NCBI GenBank assembly: GCA_044448685.1
Contig: JBIOHC010000064.1
Location: 1-17,380 of the forward strand
Direction of reading: 5' to 3'
Source: Palsa-965 sp044448685
Lineage (GTDB): Bacteria > Bacteroidota > Bacteroidia > Palsa-965
DNA length: 17,380 bases
Below are positions 13,818-17,380 of this stretch, piece by piece. The notes under the pieces were generated by a model that saw only the letters and a list, made by a program, of their open reading frames with translations, made no database searches and had not been told where the DNA came from. Within the stretch, counting starts at the first letter, position 1; every line of letters starts with the position of its first letter. The position numbers and the translations under genes are program-made.

Positions 13818-15194
13818 ATGGACATCCGGAAACGATTAACCATACGCTTCAGTTTGATAGTAACAGCCCTGTTCGTCCTCTTCTCTCTCAGCGTTTACTT
13901 TTTCTCCTCCCTGCACCGCAAGTCTGAATTCTTTACCCGGATGAAAAACCGGGGAATTACCATTGCCCAGATGCTGGATAATATCAAGGAAATAGACCCT
14001 CAGCTGCTCAAGGAAATTGACAAGAACACAAAAAATGCCCTGTACGGAGAAATGCTCCAGGTATTTGACCGCAAAGATCATCTGATATACAGCAACGCAA
14101 CCACAGATGCCAGGCGTGCTCCGGGAGCAGATGTACTGGATAAGTTCAATGAGAAGGAGTATCACTTTTATCTGGACGACAACGAAGCCCTTGGTTTTGT
14201 TTTCCCGGGAAAATCAGCCCCTTACAAGGTTGTTGTCGCAGCTTATGACGAATTAGGCTTCAACGGACTGAAGAGTCTCCGGATAATCCTGCTGCTGGGC
14301 GGAATACTAGCCGTTTCATGTTCTTATGTGCTTGGGTGGAGTTTTTCAGGAAGTGTACTGCAGCCTATCACCCGGATCATGAATGATGTTGATAAAATAA
14401 CAGCCACAGAGTTGAATCTGAGGCTGGATGAAGGCAAACGACAGGATGAGCTGGAACGACTGGCTATCACCTTCAACCAGATGCTGGACCGGATAGAAAA
14501 AGCTTTCGAGGCCCAGAAAGGCTTTATCTCCAATGCGTCCCATGAACTGAGAACACCCCTTACAGCTATGAAAGGGCATATGGAGGTGACCTTGCTGAGA
14601 TCCAGGGATCCTCTCGAATATAAAGAGGTAATGTCCTCCCTGCTGCTGGACATAGAAAACCTCATTAAGATATCAAATAATCTCCTCGGCCTGGCCCAGG
14701 CCACTTCCGGTGTAGGTTCCCTCAAACTCCGTCAGATAAGGATGGATGATCTGTTGTTTGCCTCACGGGATGAATTGGTAAGCATCCATCCTTCCTATTC
14801 CGTTGGCATAACCATGGAATCCATCCCGGAAGAAGAACAGTTTTTAAGCATTATGGGGAATGAGCCCCTGATGAAATCAGCCTTTCTTAACCTTTTGGAG
14901 AATGGCTGCAAATATGCTGACAATAGTACTGTTCAGGTATACTTTAGCTTCGGTAAAGAAGAAATTATACTGCGCTTTGTAAATAACGGACAGGGAATTC
15001 CGCCCGCTGAACTTGCTCAGATCTTTGAACCATTCTTCCGTGCCGCTAATTCGGAAGGAAAACCCGGAAGCGGGCTAGGGCTGGCCCTTACGCAGAAAAT
15101 AGTGGAACTCCATAAGGGCAGGATAGCGGTTCAATCCAAACCCGGTTCAGACACTTCGGTCAGCGTTTATTTTCCTCTCTCCAACCCGCATTAA
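13818..15194 (+). CDS. Membrane sensor histidine kinase, partner of the OmpR-type regulator
   Basis: 458 aa. TM1 is at about 9-31, a periplasmic sensor region at 32-152 with no recognised fold, and TM2 at about 154-176. A HAMP domain covers 177-230. The HisKA domain has the H-box FISNASHELRTPLTAM, with His242 as the phosphorylated residue. The HATPase domain spans about 345-455, with N-box LNLLENGCKYA (Asn358, Asn362), F-box IFEPFFRA and G2 box GSGLGLAL. In the G1 box the sequence is NNGQGI, so Asn389 stands where the adenine-contacting Asp is usual. I have seen this kind of change in other Bacteroidota kinases, so activity is not excluded. It is translationally coupled to the regulator (2-bp gap). 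Its stop codon overlaps the first TTAA of operator 3. Topology resembles CusS/QseC-type kinases; the signal is unknown. Confidence 0.95.
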   Translation: MDIRKRLTIRFSLIVTALFVLFSLSVYFFSSLHRKSEFFTRMKNRGITIAQMLDNIKEIDPQLLKEIDKNTKNALYGEMLQVFDRKDHLIYSNATTDARRAPGADVLDKFNEKEYHFYLDDNEALGFVFPGKSAPYKVVVAAYDELGFNGLKSLRIILLLGGILAVSCSYVLGWSFSGSVLQPITRIMNDVDKITATELNLRLDEGKRQDELERLAITFNQMLDRIEKAFEAQKGFISNASHELRTPLTAMKGHMEVTLLRSRDPLEYKEVMSSLLLDIENLIKISNNLLGLAQATSGVGSLKLRQIRMDDLLFASRDELVSIHPSYSVGITMESIPEEEQFLSIMGNEPLMKSAFLNLLENGCKYADNSTVQVYFSFGKEEIILRFVNNGQGIPPAELAQIFEPFFRAANSEGKPGSGLGLALTQKIVELHKGRIAVQSKPGSDTSVSVYFPLSNPH

Positions 15195-15246
15195 TTCGAT
15201 TTTAATGTGCGATTAATTCCGTTTTAATCACCCCGAGCCACCTTTG
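15191..15246 (+). promoter_or_regulatory. Phased 4xTTAA operator and promoter for receiver 2 / OmpA lipoprotein 2 (site 3)
   Basis: TTAA lies at 15191-15194, 15202-15205, 15213-15216 and 15224-15227, exactly 11 bp apart, with extensions TTCG, TGTG, TTCC and TCAC. After 11 bases comes CACCTTTG (15239-15246), the same 8-mer as in site 1, and both are followed by TTC. The receiver 2 ATG is 39 bp downstream. The first half-site contains the stop codon of the kinase gene, so the operator starts inside the end of that gene. Confidence 0.84.
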
Positions 15247-15285
15247 TTCCGGGAATGGATAAATTATACCCGTTCCCGACCCGAA

Positions 15286-15768
15286 ATGAAGAAGGACAAG
15301 CGCTATACCTTGTTTATTGTTGAAGATGGGGAAGCCTGTACCTTTCTTCTCAAATACAAGCTTCAAAAAAGTCCGGAATACAGAATCCAGCATTACCGCT
15401 CAGGAGACGAAGTCATTGGAAATCTTCACCTGAATCCTGATCTGGTGATTTTGGATGATAAGTTGCCCGGTATGAATGGCATTCAGATTCTTCAGACCCT
15501 TAAAAAGCAGTTTAATAAAATCCCGGTCATTATCCTTTCCACACCGGAAAGCTCTTCTGCATTTCTGGAATACATGAAAGAAGGGATTTATGATTACCTC
15601 ATCAAGGACAAAGATTCATCCAAACTCGCTGATAAACTCATCCGGAGAATTGTAACAACAGTCAGGCAGAAGGAGGATAAGGATACCGATCTTCAAAGGA
15701 TGAAAATTATGCTGGCAATTGTTCTGCTCATCCTGAGTGTTGTGGCTATTTTCTGGCTTTTGTACTAA
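15286..15768 (+). CDS. Tail-anchored receiver-domain protein (receiver 2)
   Basis: 160 aa from the ATG at 15286. An upstream in-frame TTG at 15244 lies inside the promoter box and is rejected; the chosen start also makes the protein exactly as long as receiver 1. The receiver has a complete active site: Glu13-Asp14 (FIVEDGE), Asp57 (VILDDKLPG), Ser85 in place of Thr and Lys107 (DYLIKDK). There is no output domain. A hydrophobic helix at about 139-159 ends the protein at WLLY. The segment before it has several basic residues, so the receiver should face the cytoplasm. It could act as a membrane-bound phosphate acceptor for the adjacent kinase or signal to a membrane partner. It is the first gene of the transcript from operator 3 and is followed 12 bp later by OmpA lipoprotein 2. 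Confidence 0.9.
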   Translation: MKKDKRYTLFIVEDGEACTFLLKYKLQKSPEYRIQHYRSGDEVIGNLHLNPDLVILDDKLPGMNGIQILQTLKKQFNKIPVIILSTPESSSAFLEYMKEGIYDYLIKDKDSSKLADKLIRRIVTTVRQKEDKDTDLQRMKIMLAIVLLILSVVAIFWLLY

Positions 15769-15780
15769 CATCTGTTACCT

Positions 15781-16677
15781 ATGAAAAATATAATCGCTTT
15801 TATCTCCCTGATTTTGGTCATGACCTTTGTTTCATGCAAAACGGAATCTCCTCTTATGAAGAAAGTGGATGCTTTTTTTCAAACCAAACGCTATAAGCGG
15901 GCTGTCAAACAGAGGGATAGTTTACAGCTCGTTTGCAAAAACCTGCAATCCGATACCACAGAACTCGGAAAAGCCCTGAGAGGTTCAAAAGCAGATTATG
16001 CGAACCTGAATACTAAATACAACCAGTTAGGTGATCAGCACAAGAAACTGACCAGTACTTCCGGTATGCAACTGGCCAGATTAAGTGCGGAACTGGATAA
16101 TAAATCCAGGGAACTCGATATTAAAGAAAAGAGGATGCAGGAACAGGAACAAAAACTAAAAGAAATGCAGGCCATCATAGCCCGTCAGGATTCCGTTACC
16201 AACCGCCTCAATGCGATAGTCAAGAACGCATTACTCGGATTCAAGCCGGATGAGCTGACCGTAAAAGTAAAAAACGGGAAAGTATATGTTTCCATGTCGG
16301 ACAAGCTTCTGTTTAAATCCGGCAGTGCAACGGTGGAAGATAAGGGGCAGGAAGCCTTGCAGAAATTAGCCGAAGTGCTGAATAAGAATGCAGACATAGA
16401 CATTTTCATTGAAGGTCATACCGATAATATTCCGATAAAAAACAGCAAGTATGCCGACAACTGGGATCTGAGTGTTGCCCGGGCTACCACTATTGTCCGT
16501 ATGCTGATTGATAAGAATGCTGTTAATCCGAAACGCCTGACTGCTTCCGGAAAGGGTGATAATTTCCCTTTTGCAAGTAATGATACTGCGGAGGGCAGGG
16601 CCAAAAACAGAAGAACAGAGATTATTCTTTCGCCCAAACTGGATGAATTGTTTGATTTACTTCAGAAAAGAAAATAG
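15781..16677 (+). CDS. OmpA-family peptidoglycan-binding lipoprotein with coiled coil (OmpA lipoprotein 2)
   Basis: 298 aa. The signal peptide ends in lipobox FVSC, making Cys19 the lipidated residue, and +2 is Lys. Residues about 45-155 are a long charged, Gln-rich coiled coil (ELDNKSRELDIKEKRMQEQE). The OmpA/MotB-like domain runs from about 165 to 290, with DKLLFKSGSATVED, EGHTDNIPI, NWDLSVARATTIVRML, GKGDNFPFASND and KNRRTEIIL, so all peptidoglycan-contact landmarks are present. It is a clear paralogue of the lipoprotein at 12172-13011: same lipobox position, coiled coil and C-terminal domain, with the motifs aligning block by block. It shares a transcript with receiver 2 (12-bp gap) and is followed 10 bp later by a membrane protein gene. 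Inferred role: outer-membrane-to-wall tether induced together with receiver 2. Confidence 0.94.
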   Translation: MKNIIAFISLILVMTFVSCKTESPLMKKVDAFFQTKRYKRAVKQRDSLQLVCKNLQSDTTELGKALRGSKADYANLNTKYNQLGDQHKKLTSTSGMQLARLSAELDNKSRELDIKEKRMQEQEQKLKEMQAIIARQDSVTNRLNAIVKNALLGFKPDELTVKVKNGKVYVSMSDKLLFKSGSATVEDKGQEALQKLAEVLNKNADIDIFIEGHTDNIPIKNSKYADNWDLSVARATTIVRMLIDKNAVNPKRLTASGKGDNFPFASNDTAEGRAKNRRTEIILSPKLDELFDLLQKRK

Positions 16678-16687
16678 AAAAATTCCC

Positions 16688-17155
16688 ATGATCAACTTAA
16701 AATCCTTGGCCATGCAACTCTTAATAACAAGACAAGAATTCATGAAGCAATTGACTGATTTTTCAGACAGTTCCTTCTTTTGGATCAGCATACCTCTTCT
16801 GATAATTATTCTGGCAGGGCTGGCCTTTCGTGTTTATGAATTCTATAAGGAATGGAAAATAGAACAAGATGCAGTAACCCGTTTAAAACGGGATCAACTC
16901 TTTAAGATATTAAGTGTAGTTATTGTGGAGATGAATCATAGGTATTCCTGTGTCAATGAAGCTTACCGGCATGAATACGAGGGTAATCTGTGGCAAATAA
17001 TTACGGAAGACTTACTGAAGGACCCCAAGCTGAATGCTTACAGCCGAAAAGAAAAACTGAGTCTCATAAGGGAATTCCGGAATGCCTATGACTTTGGATC
17101 CGGAAAGCCGGCCGATTCCAGGGCTTCAATACATGTAGCTCATTCCAATATGTAG
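16688..17155 (+). CDS. Small membrane protein of unknown function (155 aa)
   Basis: Not recognised. The ATG at 16688 is chosen because it lies 10 bp after the OmpA lipoprotein 2 stop; the frame stays open further upstream but only inside that gene. One strong TM helix covers about residues 29-51 (FFWISIPLLIIILAGLAF). It is followed by a charged, helical cytoplasmic-looking stretch (YEFYKEWKIEQDAVTRLKRD) and a soluble C-terminal part of about 90 residues with conserved-looking aromatics (NHRYSCVNEAYRHEYEGNLW). The first 28 residues have few charges, which fits an N-out, C-in topology. It is probably the third gene of the operator-3 transcript and may connect membrane events with receiver 2, but that is inference from position only. 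Confidence 0.75.
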   Translation: MINLKSLAMQLLITRQEFMKQLTDFSDSSFFWISIPLLIIILAGLAFRVYEFYKEWKIEQDAVTRLKRDQLFKILSVVIVEMNHRYSCVNEAYRHEYEGNLWQIITEDLLKDPKLNAYSRKEKLSLIREFRNAYDFGSGKPADSRASIHVAHSNM

Positions 17156-17209
17156 CAGCGGTTAACCTTTTCTATCAAAGGAGTTTAAACAGAAAAAATT
17201 TTAAGGAGC

Positions 17210-17296
17210 ATGAAACCTGCTAATACAGAGAAGCTGAAAGTGGTTGTGGTAATAGCATTATTGTCATTTGCTATTCTGGCGATGTTTTTTCTGTGA
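17210..17296 (+). CDS. Possible 28-aa single-TM miniprotein
   Basis: ATG at 17210 to TGA at 17296 encodes a short polar head (MKPANTEKLK) and one hydrophobic helix of about 18 residues that ends the chain. AAGGAG lies just before the start, but with only one base between it and the ATG, which is closer than a working Shine-Dalgarno usually is. It follows the 155-aa membrane protein by 54 bp on the same strand. Its shape, a soluble head with a C-terminal TM helix, repeats the tail-anchor theme of the receivers. The reading frame is short enough to be chance. Confidence 0.4.
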   Translation: MKPANTEKLKVVVVIALLSFAILAMFFL

Positions 17297-17380
17297 AGAG
17301 TATCTTTGGATCTATCCAGAGTGTAATCCCCCGTTTACCGGACGGTTGGTATTAATCAGAAATAATGAGTTTCTCAAATA
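17297..17380. other. Right-edge intergenic sequence, nothing identified
   Basis: No open frame, convincing hairpin with a T-run, or phased TTAA array is visible in these 84 bases. A weak CTTTGGA/TCCAGAG inverted repeat lacks a T-tract. Confidence 0.5.

Noticed and set aside
15244..15285. TTG start at 15244 for receiver 2
   Set aside because: The TTG is part of the predicted -7 box and the added residues do not extend the receiver fold; ATG at 15286 gives exactly the length of the paralogue.
16556..16687. Extension of the 155-aa protein upstream into OmpA lipoprotein 2
   Set aside because: The extra 44 residues are read from a shifted frame within the OmpA gene; the ATG 10 bp after its stop fits the operon.
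17162..17188. Further TTAA motifs upstream of the 28-aa frame as a fourth operator
   Set aside because: TTAA at 17162 and 17185 are 23 bp apart with no TTAA between them, so the 11-bp phase is missing.
17305..17325. Inverted repeat CTTTGGA/TCCAGAG near the right edge
   Set aside because: One mismatch and no T-tract; not a convincing terminator.

Overview
The window looks like chromosomal DNA of a Bacteroidota bacterium. The signs are a moderate, slightly AT-rich composition, near absence of Shine-Dalgarno sequences, TAnnTTTG-type -7 promoter boxes, a modular secreted protein with LamG, TIG, Ig-like and SprB-type modules, and OmpA-family lipoproteins. The genus cannot be read from the sequence. 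No tRNA, rRNA, CRISPR array or insertion sequence was seen, and no gene-free stretch exceeds 300 bases.

Layout. (1) 1-2078, minus: the N-terminal 692 residues of a large secreted adhesin-like protein that runs off the left edge. (2) 2231-7911, minus: a tight six-gene operon, tetR > LolA-like carrier > FtsX permease > FtsX permease > ABC ATPase > outer-membrane beta-barrel. A TetR-type palindromic operator lies just upstream, and the operon probably moves a lipid or lipoprotein between inner and outer membrane. (3) 7993-9108, minus: a ChrA-type chromate transporter. (4) 9180-17296: the most interesting part, an apparently self-contained envelope-signalling locus.

The signalling locus is built around an OmpR-type response regulator and its histidine kinase (13129-15194, plus). 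On each side sits a pair of related genes: a 160-aa receiver-domain protein ending in a C-terminal membrane anchor (11298-11780 minus; 15286-15768 plus), and a coiled-coil OmpA-domain lipoprotein (12172-13011 minus; 15781-16677 plus). The minus side also carries a 61-aa Lys-rich exported protein and a 704-aa exported protein of unknown family. The plus side ends with a 155-aa membrane protein and possibly a 28-aa one.

Three promoters in this locus share one 56-bp layout: four TTAA half-sites spaced exactly 11 bp apart (consensus about TTAATYCS), then 11 bp, then an 8-mer ending in TTTG. They precede receiver 1, OmpA lipoprotein 1 and receiver 2. Direct repeats of 11 bp are the usual binding pattern of OmpR/PhoB-family regulators, so the likely reading is that the regulator encoded here controls the three flanking transcripts. 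The combination of tail-anchored receivers, peptidoglycan-binding lipoproteins, a two-component system and a shared phased operator is not one I recognise as a described system.
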